From Asterias amurensis (Eukaryota; Echinodermata; Asteroidea; Forcipulatida; Asteriidae), in the NCBI RefSeq assembly GCF_032118995.1, contig NC_092649.1, positions 29,526,927 to 29,590,926 of the forward strand: a DNA stretch of 64,000 bases. The letters run 5' to 3'. Numbering within the stretch: position 1 is the first letter of the stretch; the number at the start of each line of letters is the position of its first letter. The notes beneath the pieces are model-generated. The model made no database searches. It saw only the letters and a list, made by a program, of their open reading frames with translations, and was not told the DNA's origin. The translations under genes were made by a program, and so were the position numbers. Shown piece after piece: positions 46,096 to 57,869 of the stretch.

Positions 46096-46603
46096 CTTGT
46101 TTGTAGCTTTTAAGTTTAAGTACAGCAAAACTAAGTATGCTTGCTAGACTAAGATTACCAGCCAAAGTACCACGTCATGTGTACAATGTGTACATGGTTT
46201 CCTGCACATTTCCGCTTAGCACAAATTGTTAAGCAACATTTTTGCTTAAGCAGCTCTTTGAAGTTGAGCCATGGTCTCAGTTCATGTAACATTTGGTTGA
46301 TTGGTCTGAAATTTGATACATTGAACTACTCAAGTATACAGGTATGATTACTCAAGTAAGCTTAGTCCACAAGCAAACAAACATTAACCAATAAGTAAAT
46401 ACACAAATAAACACACAAATAAAGGAACCAAAAAAACACGGATTCTTTTAATTGGTTTATTTCTTTTGAAGAAATCTTCAGAAATTAATGAATACACATT
46501 TTGAGTATGGATCGGACATGTAAACCTGTATAAAAACTGTCAACAACAGAAATGTTTTAAACTAAACTCATGGGGGGGACACACATTTTACTATAAATTT
46601 TGC

Positions 46604-47111
46604 TTAAAGGCACTGGGCACTATTGGTAACTACTCAAAGTAATTGTTAGCATAAAAACTGACTGCAACTGAGCAATGGAGAGCTGTTGAAATGATAAAAT
46701 ATTTTGAGAAATGGCTTTCTTAATTTTTCACTCAAATAATAAAAGGCTTCAGCTTAAGCTTTTTGTTAAGCATCTGAAAGCACACAAAGTTGTGCACTAT
46801 AGGGTGTTATATCTTTCATTATTTTCATGCAACTTTGAGGACCAATTGAGCCAAAAATATCACAGGTTTTGTTATTTTATGCAACAGTTGGGATACACCA
46901 GGTGAAAGTACTGGGGTGGATTTCACAAAGGTAGTCCTAACTTAGGACTAGTCCTAGGCAATGCTAAGAGATAGGACTGGTCCTAAGTTAGGACCAGTAA
47001 CCCATCCTAACTTAGGACTGGTCCTATCTCTTAGCATTGCCTAGGACTAGTCCTAAGTTAGGACTACCTTTGTGAAATCCACCCCTGGTCACACAAATTC
47101 CAGAGTATTAA
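46604..47111. mobile_element. M1-related MITE carrying a nested fold-back
   Basis: TTAA ends at 46604 and 47108. The sister copies (35918-36264 and 60404-60730) are about 170 bp shorter because they lack the nested element at 46914-47084. Confidence 0.8.
46914..47084. mobile_element. 171-bp fold-back MITE with CTG duplication
   Basis: A near-perfect hairpin: GGGTGGATTTCACAAAGGTA and its inverse at the ends, with internal CCTAACTTAGGACTAGTCCT repeats. CTG is present on both sides (46911-46913 and 47085-47087), and the sister block near 36225 shows the single CTG of an empty site. Confidence 0.9.
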
Positions 47112-49836
47112 AATGGCATACATAAAACCTACACACTTTAGGAACAAAGATAAATATAAATTTTACATAGAGTGAGATAAAGACTATTTTACCGTTTCTC
47201 TTTCATTTATTGCAAGACCAGCTGATAACTGTTGTTTCATGCAGGAAAGAGGGTGCCATTTTTTTTTTCAATGCCGAAACACAAACAGATTAGTAAATAT
47301 TGATTCAGTAACCCCTTCCAGAATATCTGTCACGTTATGAGCAGTACCATGTTAATGGTCAACCTTGATGCGATAGTTGACCTTCATGCATGATGGGAGA
47401 TAACAACAATTTTAACTTCTGTTTCAACTTACAAAAATGACAAACTTGAGAGCCTATAAAGCAGATAAAAGTCTTGAAATGGAAGAGCATTGATCTCAAA
47501 TAAAATCTGTTTCATTTGAGGTATTACTTTGTTCTTCAATGTACAGGGAATATTATAGAATATTGTCAGCACTATATAAAATAGTGAAAAACATCGGGGC
47601 GCATGAGTCAAGGCAAATTCGAAAAAGTTGATTGTTCTGAATGTACAAGGGTCTGCCTTTGTTGACTTCTACACCTGCATCCTCCAGATCTATTGATGCA
47701 GCTCCAAACAGGTCCAGTTGTAGTCACCACTGTACACTAGAATATAGCCTTCAGTCAAGGCGCTCGCTGCAACCCAGATGGTTTACACTGAAAGGGAAGA
47801 GAATACATAAAGTGAGGCACAAACTTTGTTACTAAAGTAATGAGGGAATTATTTTTGATTGCAGAAAACAGTACTCCTCAGACAAGTTTCTTGCGATGTG
47901 CAAGTTTGTTGGTTGGGAAGTTGGTTTAGATGGGAGCAATGTGGGGTTTAGATTGGAGCAATGTGGAATCAAAAAGTTTAAATAATTTTCTCTTTTCTCA
48001 CAATTTTGAGGGGTAGCACTTAAGATCTGATGGAGTAGATGTTGCTCATCAATGTATAAGGTCTGCCTCAAATATGAATCCGAGTGTTACTGCAATAATG
48101 TACAACCGAGAGGAAAATAACAACAAATTCCTCTTCTGTTTCAACTTGAAAGTTTCATGTTTGAAAGCCAAGAAAAGCCATTGAAAATTCCTGAGCTTGG
48201 AGAACATTGATCTAAAATATCTTTTGATTTTTTAATTTTTTGTCTAACCTGGAGTGGTTGTGTGTTTCACAACCAAAATTAACAAATTGAAGTTCTAAAA
48301 CAATGTTTAATGTGAGTTGCTCCTTACCACAAGGTACTGCTGTTGACTTCTACATCTACCACTGGAATGTAGCCTTCAGTCAAGGCGCTCACTGTACCCT
48401 TGATGGTTCTCACTGAAAGGAAGGAGATGCCATATAAAGTGAGAAACAGACTTTGTTACTACATCATTGCAACAAATTGCAAGGAATGGGGGAATTATTT
48501 GTGATTGCAGAAAACAACACTCCTCAAGTTTCTTGAGATGTGCAAGTTTGCCATAAAGCATGCCATTTTGAGAAGCATTTCACTTTGAAGTAATGTGCTG
48601 CTGGTATCGTGGTTAAACAAGATCAATTTTTTAGCCCCAAAATTTGAATCTAAAAGTGTCATTGTGGTATTTTTTTCAGATTGTGTGTTCCTGTTGGAGT
48701 TTAGTATTCTTGCAAAGACATAAGGCTCTGGATCTTGGCGTGATCTAGAAACACAACTACGTTTTTAATTGAAATTTCCAGATGTCCGTGAAACTACCTT
48801 CATTTAAAGATTAAAGCAATGGAATGGTTCCAAACAACAGGAATGCTTTGCCTCTGTATAATGAAAGAAAGATGACAATAAATTCCTTTTCTGTTTCAAC
48901 TTGAAAGTAGCAATTGTTTGACAGCCCAAAAAGCTGTTCTTCATTGTATCAGGGATATTTAGCAGTATGTTGATATTTTATTTATTTTTTGCCCTTGAGT
49001 GGGTGGGTGTTTTCAAAACGAAGTTTAACATATTCAAATTCTGAAGCAATGTTTACTCGAGTTGCTCCTTACCACAAGGTCTGCTGTTGTTGACTTCTTC
49101 ACCTGCATCCTCCAGATCTACCCATGCAGCTCCAAACAGCTCCAGTTGTAGTCACCACTGCACACTAGAATGTAGCCTTCAGTCAAGGCACTCGCTGCAC
49201 CCTTGATGGTTCTCACTGAAAGGAAGGAGATGCCAAAAAGTGAGGAACAGACTTTGTTACTACATCATTGCAAAAAATTGCAAAGAATGGGGGAATTATT
49301 TGTGATTACAGAAAACAGTCCTAAGACAAGTTCCTTGAGATGTGCGTGTTTAATGGTTTGGTTGAGATGGGAACTAAATCATGTTTTCACATTAATGTTC
49401 TTTGAATTCAGAAATGGTAGAACTACTTTTTACTGCTAGTTACATATTATAGAACTTCAAAAGTGACAATTTTATTTCTATGTCCTATAGGAAGAATTTC
49501 TATTAAAAAATTTCAATAATGCATTATTGCAAACTTAGGGGCCATTCAGAATAATCAATATTGAAAAGTTCCTCTTTTTTCACAATTTTTTTTCAACTTA
49601 AAAGTTGCACATTTGAAAGCCAAGAAAAGCCATTGAAAACTCCTGAGCTGGGAGAACATTGATCTGAGGTTTCAGCTTCCTTTAAAGGCATTCCTTTGTT
49701 CTTCATTGTATCATGTATTTAATAGTCTGTCAATTTCTTTTAACAAAATCCGAGGTGGGCTGGTGGGTCATCAAAACAAAATTGAAAATGGTTTAAAATT
49801 GTTATATGGTTGCTCTGAGTCAGAGTTGCCCCTTAC

Positions 49837-49965
49837 CACAATGTATGATGTTGTTCCCACTCCAGATGTACTGATGTAGCTCCAAACAGCTCCAGTTGTA
49901 GTCACCACTGCACACTAGAATGTAGCCTTCAGTCAAGGCACGCGCTGAACTCTGGATGGTTTTCA
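49837..49965 (-). CDS. Exon-like unit, fully open, phase 1-1
   Basis: The minus strand has acceptor CTTTCAG, then 129 bp (two bases, 42 codons, one base), then donor GTAAGG. The peptide includes ALTEGYILVCSGDYNWSC and ELHQYIWSGNNIIHC. A symmetric phase 1-1 exon can be repeated without shifting the frame, as in many modular extracellular proteins. Most sister units have a stop at the same point (a TAG after the codons for LELH), so this is either the preserved form or a chance opening. The domain is not recognised; three cysteines are present. Confidence 0.35.
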
Positions 49966-50409
49966 CTGAAAGGAAAGAGATCGACATAAATTAAACAAAA
50001 ATAATTAGCAGTTGCAAACTGCTTACCACCCAAAAAACCTATGGTACAAATGCAAACAGTAGTAAATGGCCTGATATGTTTCGACCCTAGCAGAGTCTTT
50101 CTCAAATTTGAAACAGCAGGGAATTAACTATTTTTTTTACATAAAGTGAGGCACATTTGTTGCTATATCTTGGCAACAAATTGCAAGATCTGAAAATAAC
50201 TAATGTTTCATCAGGAACAAGGGTTTTATTTCATATTGCAAGACCACAAACTAGTATACTCTGAAGGCAAGTTCTTTAAGATGGTGATGTTTGATGGTTT
50301 TGGAATTTGGTTGGGATGGGAACTAATACTTCATAGCTATTTTTAATTCCTAGCCATCTGAACTTCTCCTCAAACAACATTTATTACAAACTTTTGATTA
50401 CTTTCTAAC

Positions 50410-50545
50410 CATGCTGACTGCTGATGACTTTTGGCACCTGTATTCTCCACTCCACCAATGCAGCGCTGGTTGTAGTCACCACTGCGGCACACATTAAGAA
50501 TGTAGCCTCCAGTCAAGGCACTCACAGAACCCTGGATAGTTTTCA
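50410..50545 (-). CDS. Exon-like unit, fully open, phase 1-2
   Basis: Minus strand, acceptor ATTTCAG, 136 bp, donor GTTAGA. The peptide includes KTIQGSVSALTGGYILNVCR and SGDYNQRCIGG. The same frame is used as in the 49837-49965 unit. Its sister in copy A (40737-40802) is truncated. Confidence 0.3.
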
Positions 50546-50600
50546 CTGAAATGAAGGGAATGACACATGCAGTAAGCCCATAACACTCTGTTTATTTGTA

Positions 50601-51045
50601 TTATAACACACCTCTTTTTTGTTCTGTAATCTAGTTGGCTGAAACACGGTCACGAGAGATGGACTAATATAGTCTAGTGATCACGCGCGCATGTTTTACG
50701 GGAACTAGTTCCCGGGCAGGCAGTCTTTGAAAATCGTGCCCGGTTACAGCGTCCTCTCTTGACTTGAATCGTGAACAGCAACTACAAAACTTCCTTTCTT
50801 TTCCAGATTTCTGTTCTTATTTCACATTTAAGACAGAGTTGTGTTATAAAACTCATATTGACTGGCATAATTCAGTAACTATAGTGAACGTCTATTCCCC
50901 CTCGGGTCTGTGAGTGACCAGAAGAGGGGCCTATTTCCATTGGCCTTTGACCTCGGGAAAAAAGGTCGCTCTTCTGGTCACTCAAAGTCCCTTAGGGAAA
51001 AAGACGTACACTAGTTACCTCATTGCCAGTCAATATGTGTATAAT
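50601..51045. mobile_element. TIR element unique to block copy B
   Basis: Copy A reads ATTTGTAATAATTGCAAGAG without interruption. Here about 445 bp is inserted, starting TTATAACACACC and ending GTGTATAA, inverted ends flanked by TA. An inner inverted pair (GAGTGACCAGAAGAG and its inverse) lies near 50915-50985. A TA duplication would suit a Tc1/mariner-type element. No coding capacity. Confidence 0.65.
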
Positions 51046-51530
51046 AAGTGCAAGAGCTGAATACATTGTTTCAAGATTTAGGGTTCTAGGTTTTGAATGC
51101 TTCGTGCAAATGGTGCAACTATCTTTGACTGATTGTGATATCTACATCTTCAAAACTAATAACAAAAACCTTTCTTCAAAATAAAAAGAGATGTGCATTG
51201 GTCTGACTTGTGAATACCTCTGCTGCTGTGGTATCGGAAATGGTAGAACTACTTGAGACTGCTGGATATATCGCCAAAGGTGCAGGTTGCTTATAATTTG
51301 CCCAAAATTATGTGGGAAGAACTTCTTCTCAAATTTAAAAAGTTTTGAAAATTCACCTCAAACCGAGCTGGCTGTAGTTGACTTTCTACACCAGCATCCG
51401 TCAGATCTTTGGATGCAGCTCCAAACAGCTCCAGTTGTAGTCACCACTGCACAGTAAGAAAGTAGCCTTCAGTCAAGGCGCTCACACAACCCTTGATACC
51501 CTGAAATGAGATGACTTACAATAGATTTAC

Positions 51531-51670
51531 AGGGTGCTGTGATGCAAAATGCTGCAAATCAAACCAGGATTCCCAGGGGGACAACCCTTCTCTTTTAATG
51601 CATGGGGCTCTTTCCCATGCATTACACAACACATACCACCAACAGCTTTACGTCTCATCCGAAAGATGTC
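51531..51670 (-). mobile_element. SINE core, copy B
   Basis: Same insertion as 41262-41415, duplicated with the block. Confidence 0.7.
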
Positions 51671-51935
51671 CCTATCTGAGTCCAGTGCTTTTCTTGGTCA
51701 CGACGCTTTGAAATGTTGTGGATAGTTGCATGAAGAGATAGAGTGATTGAGGTATTATCTTCAACTACAGAAATAGAACAGGCCTTGAAATGACCCCACT
51801 TGCCGCAGTGCCTTTACTTTTGCTGTGGTGCCCTTTGAAAAGTTCAAATACAAATTTACATTTTCCTTATAGACGTGCCCCTTACCAGAGGAAAATTGAA
51901 GTGCTCCTTTAGGAGCGAAAATCAAGGCCTGTAAC

Positions 51936-52117
51936 AATAAGCCGTTTCACTATTACAACTGCGCATGTCCGTTACTGCTGACAACCCAATTTGTTTATCT
52001 CCATTGACCTTTTGACAATAAATACCCAGGTTTATTGTCAAAAGGTCACGGGAGATAAACAAATTGCGTTGTCAGCAGTAACGGACATGCGCAGCTGCAA
52101 TAGCGAGTAGGCTTATT
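51936..52117. mobile_element. 182-bp fold-back inside candidate exon 5 of copy B
   Basis: AATAAGCC to GACAATAAA and its inverse form arms of about 85 bp around a short loop (ACCCAGG). It interrupts the sequence corresponding to copy A exon 41711-41772. It is absent from copy A, so it arrived after the block duplicated. Confidence 0.85.
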
Positions 52118-52376
52118 GGTGTTAAAGCAAATATTGTTTGCCTTGTGGAATGACAATTGATGTAATACTTTTGACTACCAGATACAACTAAAAAGTTTAG
52201 TTCTTTGAGAGGTTTCAATATTGTAACTGTATTGATACATGATTTTGTTTTGGGTTTTTCTTTTTTTAACAATAAGCTAGAATTTTTGAAATTTGTATGA
52301 TCTTCCAAATGTCATAGTTGTCATGAGTTGAGTATTCGTTCAATTAACGAAGTAGTTTCAGAAACTCCTATCTTAC

Positions 52377-54064
52377 ATAATATGCATTACCAAACCTTGT
52401 GCTAGACCACAATCCATGCAGTGAGACATCTCTTCAGCTGCACAAGAAAGTTCAGTCGCTTCAAGATGGGAAAACATCACCTGCATACTTGGGAAGAAAA
52501 CTATCTAGAAAGGTTAGCATTTGGGGGTCACATCATGCCATAGCGTGATTTACACCATGAGTTTACCCTGAGACCTTATTACCAAACCTGTCATTATGTA
52601 TGGTGCCAATGAGTTAGCCACCAATGCCCAATCACATGTCATTGGCAGTAGGAAGAATCGGTTATACTGTGAAAAACAAGAAAAAGGTTATTGCCTGAAA
52701 AGGAAGAGGTTAGAAACCTGTGGAAGTAAGAGCTGCACAAAATGGTTAGAATTCAGCTGTGGAGAAAAGTGTTAGTTTCTTTCTCACTTACCAATACTTT
52801 ACCTGTCGTGAATAACTTGACCTTTGCTTGAAAACGCTTGACCTCACTGACCCCTGATCATCAGCACCATCGGAGAGAAAATCGTCATCGTCTACCATGG
52901 AGCTACCAATATTCAGTAAACCTGCTAGAAAAGGGAGTTAATCTTATCTCTAGGCCAACACTATTATTAACTCTAGGCCTACACTTACCACTAATACATA
53001 CCTTCAGGAATCAATGACATCAGTGTTCTCAGTGGTTGCTCTCTCTGTTTCATCATGGAGAAGAAAATATCCCGCTCTTGTTGTTTCATCTTTTTTCCTT
53101 TCCTGTTGTTTTATCTTTTTTTCATTTAACGCAGCGCTCAAAAACTAATTCATTGCAGTAGTTTAGGTACATAAATACCGAGGGCTATGAACAGATTTGT
53201 TTAGGTTAAAGTTAAACTACTTTTGTTACAACTCGTTTTTACTTTATTTTTTCATGACAACTTTGCTATGTTTGTGTATGTTGTATTTTTCTTACTACAA
53301 TTAATGTTTAAGGACTTTGGGTCATACACTCAAAGTTAAATGTTTCACATTCAGAATTGATGAATGCTGTCTTTATATTATGTGTATTAATTTAGTATGT
53401 ATAAATTGCTCACTACTATAGTACGCGGGGGTTTGTTAAAGTTAAAAATCTACACCCAGAATTGATGTAATGATGATTTAGGAGTATGCAAATATACATT
53501 TAGCCTGTCTAAATTGTCTATTTTGAATACTCCTATAAACCAAACATTGATCATCAAAAAGTTTAAAAAAGAAGAGGGAAGATTCACCTAATCTCTCTTA
53601 CTAAACTTATTTGGATTTTACTCCCAAAACTGTAGGCTCTAAACCTAAAGATATTTATTTTGATTTTCAAACAAATTAATCATGACAATTGTATACTAAA
53701 CATGACAACTGACGACTTTGAAGTTTCAACCCCAAGAAATTTCCAGAAAGACTTGTCTTCTAATTAAAAGCATCATTGGCTTCGACCAATATGCAAAACA
53801 AGAAACACCACGACAGAGTGAAGTCACATTGAAAGCTCAACCAAATGTGGGACAACATCAACAAGTTCATCGCAGATTATCTAGTGGGGACAGGGGCTGT
53901 AAAACAAGGGTGGGAACCTGCAAGAAATGGGTTAGATCTTCGCTTACCGTCTTCACACTCTTGTCTTTGTCTTTCAATGGACGATATCCAATGCTACATC
54001 CCCATACCACACAATCCATAGATAACTCTCACCAGACAAGTCTATCAATAGTTAGCACAGGAAA
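52377..54064 (-). pseudogene. Copy B of the candidate gene, partly decayed
   Basis: Exon counterparts: 53002-53136 (basic helix), 52803-52921 (GSSMVDDDD exon, exactly 119 bp as in copy A) and 52377-52480 (104 bp, one codon shorter than copy A). The last two are open and differ from copy A by substitutions and one in-frame gap. The helix exon is 6 bp shorter overall and has a stop in its 5' part in the frame used downstream. The first exon counterpart near 53945-54016 has a 4-bp insertion that changes its exit phase. Exon 5 is split by a fold-back. Copy B is therefore probably non-functional, or spliced differently from copy A. Confidence 0.45.
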
Positions 54065-54473
54065 TGTTTTGCCTTGAATCTTGACTTGAACACGGCAGCT
54101 CCGCGGTCCGGGTGCGCCTCTCAGTCAGCAAGGCCCGGTTACAGCTTCTTGACGAAAAGTACAGTTGAAATACAACCCCTATCCTCAATGCTACAGTTCT
54201 AGTTCATCTTGAAGGGGTTTATTTATAACGTTAAGTTTCAAACGTAGTCATTGAGGTTTTGTGCATGAATGTTCACAAAACTTTCATAAAGATGTTGTTA
54301 GAGGAGCTCTGGCTTCGGTCGTGCATCTTTTACACTGCAATCAGTCCGCGTTCAATCACTGGAGCACTCTTTAGCCACACTCGCGTGCTCAACATTGAAG
54401 TTAAATAATATTGTCTTTACTTCACCTTCATAAAGTCTGTGGTCTGAGTTAAAGTTGACTCCATGGAACTCAC

Positions 54474-54607
54474 GATGTACTGAAGGGCTCAACAGTGGTT
54501 TTTTCTTCAATCTGCAATTTTTCTTGGAAGAAAATTCTTTCTGGCAAGTGAAAGAATTGCTTCACACTCTCTCTGTCTATTCTTTCTCTTTGCTCAGCAA
54601 ACTCCAT
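54474..54607 (-). CDS. Possible upstream exon, copy B
   Basis: The minus strand starts MEFAEQRERIDRESVKQFF and continues open through QIEEKTTVEPFS to a GTGAGT donor (134 bp). It is more protein-like at its 3' end than the copy A version at 44154-44288. A following acceptor near 54196 would give IEDRGCISTVLFVKKL before a stop. Confidence 0.3.
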
Positions 54608-54729
54608 AGTCGACTGTGTTCTTCAAAACTCAACCACGGCTATCAAATGCTGCAACAATTATTGTCAATATTTCTTCAACACATTTTCAGCAAAAATGAC
54701 TTATTTTGTTCGGTAAAGTTCATCCAAAA

Positions 54730-55030
54730 GAAAACGCGACGTCCAAATCCAGCGCTGGAGCCCAGAGGTAGGGCCCATCCTTCATGCAGTCCACGCGTAC
54801 TAAAAGTGGCGTGTCAAATTGTCGTCTGCCCACACGCGCCCACACGAGCCCACATGGAGAAGCACGTGCCAATAACTGTGTCATTTGCATAATTACACCT
54901 GTGGAGAAAACAATCAGTGAATCTGATTGGATAATTTCACCTATTGAGATCACAATCGGTGAATCTGATTGGAGGATCCAAATCTTGAGAATAACAAACT
55001 CGCGTGTGGTCACTCTGCCCATTTCAACTG
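54730..55030 (-). promoter_or_regulatory. Octamer and CCAAT-rich upstream region, copy B
   Basis: One octamer ATGCAAAT on the minus strand (54883-54890) followed by GACACAGTTATTGGCACGTG, and two ATCCAATCAGATTCA-type phrases. It corresponds to 44440-44880 but has a single set. The plus/minus frames that cross it (54784-55110 and 54720-55022) are not convincing. Confidence 0.45.
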
Positions 55031-55889
55031 CGCAGGTTGATTATCCAGGGATCTCGATGCTTACCTCCTGGTTAATAATTAATAGCGTAATAAAGAGCAT
55101 GGAGGAATAAATTAGTCTAATGCCTCCATGTAAAGAGCAATTGAATTTATTGTCCTTACCGTACAAGGGATAGGCTTGAACACAATAAGAAATTTGACAA
55201 TTCGGACAAATCTTGCAACACATGGTGTGAGAATGTGTTTTAATTAAGGGGGGGGGGGCTGAGTGGAAGACTTGGGGGCAATGAAGTGTATCGAAACATT
55301 CATTTGCTCATTTGTTTTAGACAACAATGTGCTGTAGGTAGGATGGAAATGGGGTGGGTGGAGGCTGGAGGGGGGCTCACCCCAACCAAAACATAATTAT
55401 TTCTGATAAAGCAGCTTCAGAAGTTGTCCACACACTGGCCCCAATTCCATAGAGCTGCTTAAGCAGAAAGCATTATAATTATGCTTACTTAATATTGGTT
55501 CGTAACGATTAAGACTCAAAGGAAGGAGACTTGATATGTTCTGTCCAAGTAATGCTTTATAAATATAACGAGTGACATTATAATTATAAGTTGCCACTAG
55601 AGGGCGGTATATAAGATAAGCGGTGTACTCCTGACATTCATCTCTCATACACAATTTGTGACAAGTGTCCTGCTCATTTCTGCTTATCAAAGTAATATTA
55701 ATCAATATTGTCTGCTTAGCTCTGTGAAATTTGGCCCTGATTGTATGACCTCCTCTAATAAATAATAATAGCAATAAAATTCCAGGAATGGGAAGGGATT
55801 TCTTCTCTCCCTTTAAACGTGACTTCGTTATGGGACTTTGTTTCACTCCAAATTTTTTGTCAAATACTTGATACAATTTAGGACCAGAC

Positions 55890-56430
55890 GATTGATTTCA
55901 CCGATCAATATATCGACTTTGCATAAAACCAGAGTCAGAATTCGTTAAGATATGCCAAACCTGCTTTATATATTGGCAATAGCTTTAGCACAGTTCAACA
56001 ACTTTGTTTGGGTTTAGCTGAATGATTCATAAAACAATTGCTTTGATAGAATCACGGATGGTTTTGTTTTGTACAAGTCAAATCTGAAAACGGAGATGTA
56101 TCACTTTCCCAAAACCCTTACCCCTTTGGCCACACGTTGTGTAAAGAGGAGGGCGGTACTTCCAACACACATGTCTCATGTACAATTTGTGACCGGTGTC
56201 CAGGGCCAACCCCCATCGAGGCTTTAAGAAATTGGGCCCAGAAGACCGGTCAACAATTCGAGGCACAAAAAATTACTAAGCACAGGAAAATATTGCTAAG
56301 CGAAATCAGGTTACCATCCAACATTCCACGAATGATTGTTACACTGTTGCACAGTGTAGAATCATACAAAAACACTCAATGCGGGATGGTGCCTAACATC
56401 AATTTTGAACACTGATAAGATTGATTTTAA
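55890..56430. other. No gene recognised
   Basis: Holds another relative of the GGGCGGTA repeat (56148-56215) in mixed order with the SINE-like phrase GGGCCCAGAAG. The plus frame 56137-56415 runs through repeat sequence. Confidence 0.55.
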
Positions 56431-56557
56431 TGATTTTGGGGTTGAACAAAGAATTGACTAGAGTGAGATTCGAACCAACGACCTCCGGATTAACGTGCCG
56501 GAGGTCGTTGGTTCGAATATTCCACTCTAGTCAATTCTTTGTTCAACCCCCAAATCA
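56431..56557. mobile_element. Palindromic SINE head (snap-back tRNA-like repeat)
   Basis: A tRNA-like segment (GAGGTCGTTGGTTCGAATAT) and its SINE neighbour TAGTCAATTCTTTGTTCAACCC appear in both orientations with a loop of about 9 bases at 56489-56497. The right side continues into the normal SINE tail (CCCAGTCAGTTTCCCTTG), as at 59860-59895. Confidence 0.8.
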
Positions 56558-56599
56558 TTTTAAAACATTTACCCAGTCAGTTTCCCTTGTGGTTTAAAT

Positions 56600-57860
56600 T
56601 GAAGATTGATTTTAGAATTAAGAATCATTTTGACCACTCTCATCGGCTCAAAACAAACCAGTTTTATCCAGGGTAGATACATTGGGGAAAATAATTGTCC
56701 AATACTCAGTGAAGCTTTACATTATACCAATGGAGTTTATTGCTCCATGATTATACAGAAGAATCAAATGTCCCTGGTAGTGATTTTGAAAAAGCTTTTG
56801 ATAAGTTGGAATGGCAGTGTGTGAATAAAGCTTTGTTGTATCACGGCTTTGGCGAGGACTTGAGTAAACGGGTTAAGTCTTTTATACTGACATTGAAAGA
56901 GCCATCACTTACAATGGCTATGATTCTGAACTCTTTCCTTTATGCGGTGTGAGGCACGGTTGTCGTTATCCCATTATCTACTTATTTTAGCTGTTGAGCC
57001 CATGGCTGCAGATATTCGGAATCTCCATGGAATAACCAAGATGTTTCTGGTCGTCAAATTGATGGTCAGGCTCTCAAAATGTCCCAATTGCAAACGATAC
57101 TAGGACTGCATTCTTTTTTGACGGGTCAGAGAAATCATTGAGGTAGGGTCTGGATATAATGTGAAAGGGTTTAGTGTGTTTCAGGCTTGACCATCAACTA
57201 AAATAATTCAAAGGCTTTTCCTATAGTATTGGCTCGAGCAGAAATAGTGAAGTGTTTTTCAGGAGTTAGATTAAGGTGGACCTTAAACCTTGCGAGTAGC
57301 ACCCCCTTCATTTTACACAAACGGCAAAAGGGGACTCACAGAAGGCAGTTTCTGTTACGGGTATAATTACGGTTTGGTTGACACAATCCCCTTTTTAAGG
57401 GTCAATTACAGATGAATGGAGGTCCCCAAGGAATTTGTACATCTTGATGAACTCGTTGAATCTGAATTCTTCTTTGTTGCGAGACGTATTGTTGTCCTGG
57501 AGTCGTTTCACCAATAAGCCTCCCCTTTCGTTGTTTGACTATTGCAATCAGACTATTGGGTCAAACTCTTTTATTCATGTTCAGGGTAAGCCACTTTTTT
57601 TACAGGCGCTGGTTCGATGCAGGTATTTCTAAAACTCGGCATCCATTGTCAGACTCCGGGATGTTTCCACCAACAAAGAATTTACTTCTGAATTAAATAC
57701 CAATGGTTTTTTTTATTAAGTGTAGTTTCGTTTTAAAAGCAATTCCTCGGAAAGATAGATATAAGAGCGGGAATTTGACATGTCCCAATGAATCCTTTTG
57801 AAGATCACAAGTAAACATTTAGTTAAAGTGGTTTACAATCACTGGTGGATAAAGTTAATA
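56600..57860 (+). mobile_element. Decayed LINE fragment, L1/Tx1-like reverse transcriptase
   Basis: The plus strand shows pieces of a non-LTR reverse transcriptase in order: KQTSFIQGRYIGEN (56650-56691), DFEKAFDKLEW (about 56779-56811, the catalytic A box), a GVRHGC-like region (56944-56961, B box), a disrupted YADDT region near 57080-57110, and SWSRFTNKPPLSLFDYCNQ (about 57499-57555) typical of the 3' part of Tx1/L1 ORF2. Frames change and stops interrupt several times. The 5' half and ORF1 are missing. It lies between block Y copy B and the next repeats. Confidence 0.8.
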
Positions 57861-57869
57861 GGTATAACA

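Larger units (their letters stand above)
45960..48100. repeat. Tandem block Z, copy 1
   Basis: Long, same-orientation match to 59700-61900, and a shorter one to 35250-36700. It includes the SINE head, the TTAA MITE and the first exon-like unit of the B series. No protein-coding gene of its own is seen. Confidence 0.8.
47645..51500 (-). repeat. Exon-like units of gene copy B (6 units)
   Basis: Units: 47645-47787, 48328-48412 (shortened), 49073-49215, 49837-49965, 50410-50545 and 51357-51500. Most have CTTTCAG or ATTTCAG acceptors and GTAAGG-type donors on the minus strand. Spacing is 0.5-1 kb and the introns between them are also related, so the unit of duplication was exon plus flanks. Two units are fully open in one minus frame and are listed separately. 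Confidence 0.6.
50440..55890. repeat. Tandem block Y, copy B
   Basis: Second copy of the 40735-45830 block, 10.1-10.4 kb downstream. It holds two extra insertions and lacks one of the two octamer sets. Confidence 0.85.
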
